A stretch of DNA of 64,000 bases from Rhizobium sp. WYCCWR10014. Lineage in GTDB: Bacteria > Pseudomonadota > Alphaproteobacteria > Rhizobiales > Rhizobiaceae. A program made the position numbers and the translations under genes. The stretch lies in NCBI RefSeq assembly GCF_001657485.1, contig NZ_LXFU01000029.1, positions 310,001-374,000 on the forward strand, written 5' to 3'. The notes under the pieces are model-generated. The model had not been told where the DNA came from and did no database searches. It saw only the letters and a list, made by a program, of their open reading frames with translations. Shown here in pieces: positions 52,294 through 59,804 of this stretch. How positions within the stretch are numbered: the first letter of the stretch is position 1; each line of letters opens with the position of its first letter.

Positions 52294-52322
52294 GGAGAGC
52301 CTCTGGAGTTCGGTTCTTTATC

Positions 52323-52360
52323 GTTGGATCCCAACCCTGCATTCAAGTGGGATCCCACTT
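52323..52360. promoter_or_regulatory. Paired GGATCCC palindromes upstream of the importer operon
   Basis: GTTGGATCCCAAC at 52323-52335 and AAGTGGGATCCCACTT at 52345-52360 (a perfect 16-base palindrome) share a GGATCCCA core and are about two helical turns apart. They lie 30-67 bases upstream of the binding-protein gene, in the gap after the GntR gene. A likely role is binding one of the FCD-type GntR regulators encoded next door; this is inferred from position and symmetry. Confidence 0.65.
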
Positions 52361-52408
52361 TTATACAAAAGTTCACCGTGGATGCAAGTGCATTCTCAAT
52401 TCATCGAT

Positions 52409-53062
52409 TCAGTAGTTCGCAAGGACGCCCTGGCGGACGACTTCGAGATGATCGGTCATGGCTCGGCGAGCCCCCTCGGCGTCGTTGGCGGCCAAGGCAA
52501 GCAGGATCGCTCGATGTTCTCGCACGCCCGGCTTCGCGCGCACGACAGGCAGCTGTCGCTCGAAGATCGTTGTGTAGCGTCGCATCTCCCCGATCGTGGT
52601 TGCCATAAAGGGGTTGCGGCTCTCGTTTGCGATATAGTTGTGAAGCGCGTCGTCAAACGCCCAGACCACCTCAGGGTCAGGTTCGGGGTCGGCCTCGATC
52701 TCGTCCAGCATCCTTGTCAAAGGGTCCAGTTCAAGTTGCGAAACGTGGGGACTGGCGAGCGCGGCTGCAGTTGGTTCGAGCAGCATCCTCATGGTGAGAC
52801 TGTCAAGGTAATCCTTGAGACTGATGACCCTGACCGAGAGAACGCTTTTTTCGTTTCTGACAAGTAGTCCCTCTCCTTCGAGACGTCCCAGCGCGTGGCG
52901 CATGGGAGAACGCGAAACAGCATGTTTAGTCGCCAGGCGGCGTTGCTGGACGACCGATCCCCCCGCGAGCCTGGCTGATAGAATATCGGCCAGCAGGGAA
53001 CGGTAGGTTTCGTCAGCAAGGCTGGAGTCGCCAACTTCATTCAGACCATCGTCCATCTGCAC
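52409..53062 (-). CDS. GntR family regulator, FCD type
   Basis: This 217-residue protein has an N-terminal GntR winged helix (about 15-80: LAGGSVVQQRRLATKHAVSR, SPMRHALGRLEGEGLLV) and a C-terminal all-helical FCD ligand domain (MRMLLEPTAAALASPH, FDDALHNYIANESRNPF, EHRAILLALAANDAEGARRA). FCD regulators sense small organic or amino acids. It heads the minus-strand operon and diverges, across 112 bases, from a second FCD regulator. It may control the operon through the palindromes at 52323-52360. Confidence 0.9.
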   Translation of the reverse strand: MQMDDGLNEVGDSSLADETYRSLLADILSARLAGGSVVQQRRLATKHAVSRSPMRHALGRLEGEGLLVRNEKSVLSVRVISLKDYLDSLTMRMLLEPTAAALASPHVSQLELDPLTRMLDEIEADPEPDPEVVWAFDDALHNYIANESRNPFMATTIGEMRRYTTIFERQLPVVRAKPGVREHRAILLALAANDAEGARRAMTDHLEVVRQGVLANY

Positions 53063-53174
53063 TCGTTCCAGTCCTTTTCCAAATCGGCTATCATATGTAA
53101 CAAGTGATCGCGTAAGGAAAGCGCGGTGCCGCGTCGAGCGACCAACGCCATGAAGAACAAGGAAATAGCAAACG

Positions 53175-53858
53175 GTGACAGACGCCTTAGCGGCCCCGGG
53201 TCGGAGAATTGCGGAGAAAGGGCAGCATAATCTTGCATCGCTGACCTACAAGGCCGTGTCCGACATGATCCGGCATCGCCGGCTGAAAGGCGGGCATGTC
53301 ATCGTTGAGGCAAGGCTTGCCGAGACACTCGGGATTTCGAGGACACCGCTGCGCGAAGCGCTGCAGAGGTTGGAGGGCGAAGGCCTGGTTCGCAAGGGCG
53401 ATGGCCGAAACTACGTCGTGCGACAGGTGGATGTCGGCGAGTATCTTCAAAGCTTGAAACTGAGGTTGTTGATCGAACCTGAAGCGGCGGTATTGTCGAT
53501 CAACGCCATTCCGAGGCGGCTTTTGATGAGCGTCCGGCAGGAAATCCACGACCTTTTGGATGCGACGGCGTATCACACAGACGCGCACTGGTTCTCGGAC
53601 GACAATCTCCATAATATGATCATCGATCATTGCGGCAACGCGGTAATGGCAAAGGTACTGCGGGAGCTCCGGGCGACCACGCGTCTCTTCGAAATCGACC
53701 GCCTGAAAGATCGCCTGAAGCCGGACTCCACGGAACATCTCGTTATCATCGAGGCGATCGACCGGGGCGACGTCGAAGAAACTCGCCGAGCTGTCGCCCA
53801 ACACATCGAAAGCCTCATCGCATTTACGCGAATGCATCTACAAGTCGCTGACCTTTAG
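53175..53858 (+). CDS. GntR family regulator, FCD type (second)
   Basis: This 227-residue regulator starts at a GTG at 53175 preceded by AAGGAA. The winged helix includes VEARLAETLGISRTPLREAL and RLEGEGLVRKGDGRNYVV. The FCD domain has the metal/ligand histidines in FSDDNLHNMIIDHCGN and TEHLVIIEAIDRGDVEETRRAV. It is a distant paralogue of the divergent GntR at 52409, and a shared intergenic region is available for cross-regulation. Its own target could be the same operon or the TRAP/aminotransferase operon. Confidence 0.9.
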   Translation: MTDALAAPGRRIAEKGQHNLASLTYKAVSDMIRHRRLKGGHVIVEARLAETLGISRTPLREALQRLEGEGLVRKGDGRNYVVRQVDVGEYLQSLKLRLLIEPEAAVLSINAIPRRLLMSVRQEIHDLLDATAYHTDAHWFSDDNLHNMIIDHCGNAVMAKVLRELRATTRLFEIDRLKDRLKPDSTEHLVIIEAIDRGDVEETRRAVAQHIESLIAFTRMHLQVADL

Positions 53859-54168
53859 TATTGCAGTTGCTTTTGTGTGTCACGGCAAGTCGGGTTGGAT
53901 GCGCGGCGGCGGCGGGCGACACCGGCCTGTGGTGGCAGCAGGCTATTCTGGGGCGTGGTCATTGGGACGCGGCTGGTTTCTGCGACATCGTGTGTCCATG
54001 CCCTTGAGACTTGGCTGGCCAAATCGGCGTGTTCGCATCATGACCAAGCGCTTTACTCACTTGAGGAAAGGGAGAATGATATCTGCAGTCCGGCGGTCTT
54101 TTGGTGAAGCTCGCTTAGTCGGAACGATCAGATCGCCGCACGTCTCATAGCGAGTTCCAAGGTTCAAA
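53859..54168. other. Intergenic region before the LysR gene
   Basis: This stretch of 310 bases holds no supportable gene. An open frame at 53875-54150 is Arg/Gly-rich and lacks family resemblance. The LysR promoter should lie here. Confidence 0.4.
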
Positions 54169-55026
54169 ATGCAGCACTTCGACACAGATGCGCTCGCGAC
54201 CTTCGTGGCAGTGGCCGACGCCGGTGGCTTTACTGCAGCAGGGTCGAGGATCGGCAAGTCGCAAGCGGCCGTCAGTCTCATCATCGCCCGTTTTGAAGAA
54301 CAGATCGGGCGGAAGCTATTTGACCGGACAAGACGCGGCGTGCACCTGACTGAAACAGGCGAGATCCTGATTGGCTATGCCCGCCGTATCATTGCAATCG
54401 AGGACGAGGCGCTGGCAGCGCTCGATCCAGGTGCCATGCGCGGCTATGTCCGTCTTGGAATGCCGGACGACTACATCGAGCTGTTTGGCAAGCCTTTGAT
54501 TGAAGAGTTTTCGCGCGCCAATCCCCGTATCCAAGTCGAGATCCAGTGCGATTTCTCCCGCTCCCTCGAGGCGATGGTCGAACATGGCACTATCAATCTC
54601 GCTATCATCACTCGTGCACCGGATTCCATCGTCGGCGAGTTGCTGCGTCGCGAGCCGCTGGTCTGGTGCGGACCTCCGGATGGGCAGATTGAGCGGCAGC
54701 GGCCCCTGCCTCTTGCCCTGTTTCCGGAGAAGGATTGTCGGGCACGGCCCCATATCGTCCACGCTCTCACCCAGGCCGGCATCGGATGGCGAGCGGCATG
54801 GACATCCTCACATCTACCGTCGATTCAGGCGGCGCTGGATGCTGGTGCCGCGGTTACAGCTTTGCCGGCCTCCGTTGTCGCTTCGCGACACCGCCGTCTG
54901 ACCGCGGAAGACGACGGCCTGCCGTCGCTGAAACCGCTTGAGATCGCCCTTCTCGTTCCACATGGCGCGCGAGCCGCTGTTCGCACGGTCGCCAGCTTCG
55001 TCCGCTCGCATTTTCAGCAGCTTTGA
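54169..55026 (+). CDS. LysR family transcriptional regulator
   Basis: This 285-residue protein has an N-terminal LysR helix-turn-helix (LATFVAVADAGGFTAAGSRI, SQAAVSLIIARFEEQIG, LFDRTRRGVHLTETGE) and a substrate-binding domain (YVRLGMPDDYIELFGKPLIE, LAIITRAPDSIVGELL). It is convergent with the class III aminotransferase gene, whose end lies about 90 bases away. Its most obvious candidate targets are the aminotransferase/TRAP genes, though a LysR gene usually diverges from its target. Confidence 0.92.
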   Translation: MQHFDTDALATFVAVADAGGFTAAGSRIGKSQAAVSLIIARFEEQIGRKLFDRTRRGVHLTETGEILIGYARRIIAIEDEALAALDPGAMRGYVRLGMPDDYIELFGKPLIEEFSRANPRIQVEIQCDFSRSLEAMVEHGTINLAIITRAPDSIVGELLRREPLVWCGPPDGQIERQRPLPLALFPEKDCRARPHIVHALTQAGIGWRAAWTSSHLPSIQAALDAGAAVTALPASVVASRHRRLTAEDDGLPSLKPLEIALLVPHGARAAVRTVASFVRSHFQQL

Positions 55027-55118
55027 CACTATCTACAGTCGCCGCGATCAGGGTCGCGATACGGCGAACGGCCCGTTGCAAGGCATATGGTTTTCAGGAT
55101 CCCAAAACAGCAAATTGG

Positions 55119-56354
55119 CTAAGCCGCCATGGCCCTTGCAGCGTCTTCAAAAATACCGATCATCTCGTCGACAACGCCATCGGTGTGGGCATTGGAAAGA
55201 TAGAGGCGTCCGAAGGCAAACGGCATGATCAACAGCCCGCGGCGGCGAAGCGCCTCGTGAAGTTTGAGGGTCATGACGGCATTTGCCCTGTCCAGCGTCT
55301 CTGCGTAGTTCGAGGGCGGGCTATCGGCAAACCAGATTGTAAACACAGAGCCCTCCCCAGAGGTTGTAACCGCCCTTCCACAACTGGCAAAAGCTGAATT
55401 TATGCCATGCCTTAACCGCTCGCCCCGCGCCAGCAAGGCAGCGTAATCGAGGTCTCTCAGAACCTGAAAGGTTGCGGTGACGGCGGCTGTGGCCACTGGA
55501 TTGCCGCTGTAAGTTCCGGCGCGGTTGACCGTACCTTCTTCTGCAAGCGCCATGAGGTCGGGTCGACCGAGGATAGCGGCCACTGCGACGCCACTGCCGA
55601 TGGCTTTGCCGACGGTGGCCAGATCTGCTTCCACCTGCATGCTATGCCCCGTCAGCCCGAAACGCGTGCGAAATCCCATCAGCACTTCGTCGAGAATGAC
55701 AAGCGCGCCATGGCGCCGCGCCGTGGCTTCCACATGCGCAAGATAGCCGGGCGCTGCCGGGATGCATCCCGCATTGGCCAGCATCGGTTCCAGGATAACG
55801 GCAGCGATGTCACTGTTTTCCGCGAACAGTTGATCGACGTCATCGAAATCGTTGAACCGCAGCAGCGTGGTTCGCTCGTGCACGGGCCTTGCGTTTGTGA
55901 GCATTGCCGCATCGGCGGATCCCGCCTGGCCCAGCGTGACATCGTCATACCAGCCATCATAGCCGGCAGCCATTTTTGCGATATAGGAGCGGCCCGTGGC
56001 AGCGCGAGCGAGTCGGCAAGCGAGATGAACAGCCTCGCTGCCGGTATTGGTAAAAATCGCCCGTGACAAATGCTGTGTCGCCGCGGTCAGCACGCTGGCA
56101 GCTTCCTCCTCTCCATCATGGGCAAAGGCCGGCATCGGCCCATTGCGCAGGGCGGCCGTGACGGCCTCGACAACCAGCGGATTCGCATGGCCGATCACCG
56201 TCGCCCCAAATCCGAGCGCCGTATCGATATATTGGCGCTGTCTGTCGTCCCAGATATAGGCACCTTGGGACCGTCGGGCGACAAAGGGTTTGCCATCCAT
56301 GGGTGGCAAGGCCCGCCCGGCGCTGGAGATTCCTCCAACCAGATGTGTCGTCAT
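55119..56354 (-). CDS. Class III PLP-dependent aminotransferase, GSA-aminomutase-like
   Basis: This 411-residue enzyme has the class III fold: AYIWDDRQRQYIDTALGFGA, TNTGSEAVHLACRLARAATG, the cofactor Asp in VILDEVLMGFRTRFG (Asp222) and the PLP Lys250 in TVGKAIGSG, then RAGTYSGNPVATAA. It resembles glutamate-1-semialdehyde 2,1-aminomutase, as do many omega- and beta-amino acid aminotransferases, so the name describes the fold. It lies 35 bases after the TRAP large permease gene, suggesting it transaminates the imported compound. Confidence 0.88.
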   Translation of the reverse strand: MTTHLVGGISSAGRALPPMDGKPFVARRSQGAYIWDDRQRQYIDTALGFGATVIGHANPLVVEAVTAALRNGPMPAFAHDGEEEAASVLTAATQHLSRAIFTNTGSEAVHLACRLARAATGRSYIAKMAAGYDGWYDDVTLGQAGSADAAMLTNARPVHERTTLLRFNDFDDVDQLFAENSDIAAVILEPMLANAGCIPAAPGYLAHVEATARRHGALVILDEVLMGFRTRFGLTGHSMQVEADLATVGKAIGSGVAVAAILGRPDLMALAEEGTVNRAGTYSGNPVATAAVTATFQVLRDLDYAALLARGERLRHGINSAFASCGRAVTTSGEGSVFTIWFADSPPSNYAETLDRANAVMTLKLHEALRRRGLLIMPFAFGRLYLSNAHTDGVVDEMIGIFEDAARAMAA

Positions 56355-56389
56355 CGTATTTGTCCATTCGTTGCGGCCACGGACGGTTG

Positions 56390-57676
56390 CTAGAACCCGA
56401 AGTAACGCGGAAGCCACTCCGTCGTCTCCGGAATGAAGGCGACGAGCAGCAGGCAGATGTTGCTGGTAATGAAGAACGGGATAAGCCTGCGCGTAACCGC
56501 GTTCACCCCGACCTTGGCGACGTTGCAGACGACGAAGATGTTGGTCCCCACCGGCGGCGTGAACAATCCAATACCCAGCGCCATCGTGAAGATCAGACCA
56601 AGTTGATATGGCTGAAGCCCTGCTTCGACGCCAATCGGATGAACGATCGGTGCGAGGATAATCAGCGAAGGCCCAAGGTCCGCCCAGGTGCCGACGAAGG
56701 TCAAAAGCGCCAGGATGAGCAGGATCGTGATGGTCGGACCGGCTCCCCAAGCATGAAGCAGCCCGGCGGTCCATTGCGGAATCTGCTCGACGGTCAATAT
56801 CCAGGAAAATGGAACGGAAACAGCCATGATGATCATGATCGCGCCGGACATGCGCACCGTCTCCACCCCGATCTTCCAAAGGCCGGCTAAGGTAATTTCG
56901 CGGTAGAGGACGCCTCCGACCAGAAGAGCCCAGACCACTGCCACGAAAGCAGCCTCCGTCGTTGTCGCAAGCCCACTCAGCATGGAACTGAGAACCGCAA
57001 TAGGCATCATCAACGCAGGAAGTGCCCGCAAAAGGTGCTTGCTGAAGCTTGTTACGGTCGGACGGGTCTCCGACTTTGGAAAGTTCTCCTTCACCCCGAC
57101 CCACCAAGCTGTGAGCATGAATGTGACCGCCAACATAAGGCCCGGAATAATGCCTGCTGCAAACAGCCCGCCGATCGACGTATCCGTTATCACGCCATAC
57201 ATGATCATCACGACGCTCGGCGGCAGGATGATGCCGAGGGTCCCGGCTGCGGCGGTGACGGCTGCCGAGAAATCCCTTGGATAGCCGCGTTCGGCCATCG
57301 CCGGAATCATGATGGCGCCGACAGCACCCGTGTCGGCCGTGGCCGATCCGGTGATACCGCCATAGATCATGCAGGTCGCGACATTGACGACGCCCAGTCC
57401 ACCCCTCACCCATCCGAACATGTCGTTGGCAAGATCGATGATCCGGCGCGTCAGGCCACCCTCGTTCATGATGCCGCCGGCCACGAGAAACAGCGGGATG
57501 GACGCCAATGAAATGGAATCGGCTCCCATATAGACCTGTTGCGCAAACCAGGAGGGTGGGAGCGGAACCAGACCGAAATAAATGACGACAAGGGTGGAAA
57601 ACGCGATCGACCATGCGACCGGCACACCAGTGTAGAGCGTGATGGCGAAGACCCCGAAGAGAACCAGAAGTGTCAT
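56390..57676 (-). CDS. TRAP transporter large permease (DctM)
   Basis: This 428-residue membrane protein has about 12 hydrophobic segments and the DctM signatures GSATADTGAVGAIMIPAM, AAAGTLGIILPPSVVMIMYG and LTFVGTWADLGPSLIILAPI. It is the channel of a tripartite ATP-independent periplasmic transporter. Its ATG overlaps the DctQ stop (ATGA), so translation is coupled. Longer upstream frames are out of register with the family start and were not used. Confidence 0.93.
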   Translation of the reverse strand: MTLLVLFGVFAITLYTGVPVAWSIAFSTLVVIYFGLVPLPPSWFAQQVYMGADSISLASIPLFLVAGGIMNEGGLTRRIIDLANDMFGWVRGGLGVVNVATCMIYGGITGSATADTGAVGAIMIPAMAERGYPRDFSAAVTAAAGTLGIILPPSVVMIMYGVITDTSIGGLFAAGIIPGLMLAVTFMLTAWWVGVKENFPKSETRPTVTSFSKHLLRALPALMMPIAVLSSMLSGLATTTEAAFVAVVWALLVGGVLYREITLAGLWKIGVETVRMSGAIMIIMAVSVPFSWILTVEQIPQWTAGLLHAWGAGPTITILLILALLTFVGTWADLGPSLIILAPIVHPIGVEAGLQPYQLGLIFTMALGIGLFTPPVGTNIFVVCNVAKVGVNAVTRRLIPFFITSNICLLLVAFIPETTEWLPRYFGF

Positions 57677-58149
57677 CGGCCACGCTCCCGGATTGCTGAA
57701 ACAATACGAGCAATGGCGATGACGGCGAGAGTGGCGCCCATGAAGACGATGATGCTCTGAACGGTCCAACTCGGCGCGCGCATGACGGGTGTGGGAACAA
57801 ATCCCGTGCGCGCAAGCATGGCCTTGCCGCTCCACAGAAAGGCGGCGGCGACGGCGAGCAGGACGAGATTGTGATAGATGCGAAACCAGCGATTGCGGCC
57901 GCTGGTGGACGTGTTTCCGTCGATGGAGACGTTCTCCCCGGCGACCTCTGAGAGAACAGCACCGATCGCGGTCGTCCACAAAAACAGGATACCGACCATT
58001 TCAAATGACCAAGTGATTCCGGAGAGACCGAGATAGCGGCCCACAGCGCCAAGGCCGGTCGAGAGAATTAGGGCGACGACAACCAGGACACCAGCGATCG
58101 TCATCACGAAGACCGCTGAAGAAGCGAGGCGTTTCATGGGGGTTTCCAT
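57673..58149 (-). CDS. TRAP transporter small permease (DctQ)
   Basis: This protein of about 158 residues has four hydrophobic helices (AVFVMTIAGVLVVVALILS, WSFEMVGILFLWTTAIGAVL, NLVLLAVAAAFLWSGKAM and a last one near VQSIIVFMGATLAVIAIA) and the DctQ-typical E-x-x-G-x-x-L-F/W-W pattern. The start is uncertain: METPMKRL at 58149 or MKRL at 58137 both fit, and no strong ribosome-binding site decides. It lies between the binding protein and DctM genes. Confidence 0.85.
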   Translation of the reverse strand: METPMKRLASSAVFVMTIAGVLVVVALILSTGLGAVGRYLGLSGITWSFEMVGILFLWTTAIGAVLSEVAGENVSIDGNTSTSGRNRWFRIYHNLVLLAVAAAFLWSGKAMLARTGFVPTPVMRAPSWTVQSIIVFMGATLAVIAIARIVSAIRERGR

Positions 58150-58232
58150 CGAAATAGGAAGTGGCTGCATTGGCAACGGATGCGGCAAGAACACGTCGGA
58201 GGGGCCGATCGCATCCTCGCCGCAGCTATTAC

Positions 58233-59231
58233 CTACTTTCCGGTTGCTGCCGAGCGCACGGACGACACCAGATCGTCCCCCCATTCCGCCCCGAATTTCG
58301 CGTAAACAGGATCCACCATGGCACGGAACGGTGTCGTGTCCACTGTTGTGACCGTAACGCCCTTCGACTTAAGGTCCTCGATGACCTGGGCATAGACCTC
58401 GTCGAGTTTTCCGCGGTACCAGATCGTCGTCTCTTCGACTGCCTTGGTCACCGCAGCCTGGTTTTCCGGGCTCAGGGCGTCGAAGCGCTCCTTGTTCATA
58501 AACCAGTAGTTCGGGGTCCAGATATAGTTGGAGACCGATAGGAACTTCGCGCTTTCGTACCATTTCTGATCCGCGAAATCGCGTATTTCCGGCTCCACGC
58601 CGTCGACCACATGCGATTGCAGCGAGGTATAGACTTCCCCGAAAGGAATCGATTGCGGCAGGGCGCCCAGTTGTTCGATGGTTGCAAGAATGACCGGGTT
58701 CGGCGGCGTCCGCAGCTTCAGACCCTTGATATCCTCCGGTGTAGCGATTGATTTGCTGACGGTTGCAAATTGACGGAAACCGGAATCAAGCGCGCCCAGC
58801 ATCTTGAAGCCGTTGTCGGCGCCCGTGTCGAAGACCTTCTTCCCGACTGGTCCGTCGAGAAAGGTGTGCGCTGCGTTTGCATCGGAAAACAAGAACGGCA
58901 AGGTGACGACGTTGAGCTTCGGATCGATCGCATCCGCAACGCCGCCTAAGCCGATATCGATGGAGCCGGAGCCGACACCATCGGCGATCGGTCCTTCATC
59001 GCCCAACTGACCATCTGGAAAAATCTGGACGGTAAGGCCGCCCTTGGTTTCGCCGGCGAGCTTGTCGGCGAACATGACGACAGCCTCCTGAATGAGGCTC
59101 TTCGAACTTGACGCGTGGGCGAGCCGAAGGGTTTCGGCATTCGCTTGGCCGGTGCAAAGCAACAGGATGCCGGCGATGGTGGACATGGAAAGGCGACCGG
59201 CGTGAGCCCGCATTATATTGAATTCCAACAT
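58233..59231 (-). CDS. TRAP transporter substrate-binding protein (DctP)
   Basis: This 332-residue periplasmic protein starts MLEFNIM after a GAGGG box. It has a signal segment (LSMSTIAGILLLCTG, cut near ANA before ETLRLAH) and the DctP fold: IQEAVVMFADKLAGETKGGL, IFPDGQLGDEG, LKLRTPPNPV and YTSLQSHVVDGVEPEI. The conserved arginine in LRTPP contacts a carboxylate, so the ligand is an organic or amino acid. It is the first gene of the TRAP/aminotransferase operon and diverges from the CrpP-like gene. Confidence 0.92.
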   Translation of the reverse strand: MLEFNIMRAHAGRLSMSTIAGILLLCTGQANAETLRLAHASSSKSLIQEAVVMFADKLAGETKGGLTVQIFPDGQLGDEGPIADGVGSGSIDIGLGGVADAIDPKLNVVTLPFLFSDANAAHTFLDGPVGKKVFDTGADNGFKMLGALDSGFRQFATVSKSIATPEDIKGLKLRTPPNPVILATIEQLGALPQSIPFGEVYTSLQSHVVDGVEPEIRDFADQKWYESAKFLSVSNYIWTPNYWFMNKERFDALSPENQAAVTKAVEETTIWYRGKLDEVYAQVIEDLKSKGVTVTTVDTTPFRAMVDPVYAKFGAEWGDDLVSSVRSAATGK

Positions 59232-59453
59232 GTTACCCTCTTTGTCATTGTTATGACCAAGAGTATGTGCGGCCTTTCTCAGGGGTTCAATCGGCAAAGC
59301 AACGTCTTCGATCAGGAAGTGTTATGTTGCCATATCAGATCGTTATGCTGCACCGCTTGTCATCGCAACTGTCCCAAATTAACCCATTAATTAGCATTCA
59401 CTTGCATGCGCGGACTGCGATGCTACCGTCGCCGGCATCGTGGGGGATCGCGT

Positions 59454-59711
59454 ATGACAATTGAAGAGCTGATCGATTTACAGGAAGCAGGCTCAAGGGC
59501 GCGGGTGCTCGGCCTGAAGGCTCACGAAAACCCATACCTCGCCGCCCATAGGATGCCGACTGGTGATACCGGCGCCCTCGGGGATTGGCTTGCGCGTCAC
59601 GACGCGTGGAAGTTCGGTTGGGAAGCGGAAGACGCTAGTCGCGAAGGTAGGATTGTTACGCACTTCAAGGAACTGATATCGGTTGCCAAACGAGGTGTGC
59701 TCGATGCCTAA
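59454..59711 (+). CDS. CrpP/Rmf-like small protein
   Basis: This 85-residue protein carries a pattern of the ribosome modulation factor/CrpP family: QEAGSRARVLGLKAHENPYL, then WLARHDAWKFGWEAED, with the NPY and W-x-x-GW hallmarks separated by a longer spacer than usual. In the family, Rmf dimerises resting ribosomes; the ciprofloxacin-modifying claim for CrpP is disputed. The ATG at 59454 has GGGGGA upstream. It is a single gene that diverges from dctP and converges with adenine deaminase. Confidence 0.7.
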   Translation: MTIEELIDLQEAGSRARVLGLKAHENPYLAAHRMPTGDTGALGDWLARHDAWKFGWEAEDASREGRIVTHFKELISVAKRGVLDA

Positions 59712-59804
59712 CGTTATTGATGGTGGTTCGCTCGCGACAAGTTAGGTTTCTTGCCTCGTCACGGCGAAGGATCGGCACCTCTTTCACCATCGGATTGCCC
59801 GCGT

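Noticed and set aside
56355..58052. N-terminal extension of the class III aminotransferase frame (977 codons in total)
   Set aside because: The extension runs antiparallel in sense to nothing: it overlaps the dctM and dctQ genes on the same strand in another frame and lacks any domain. The family start is at 56354.
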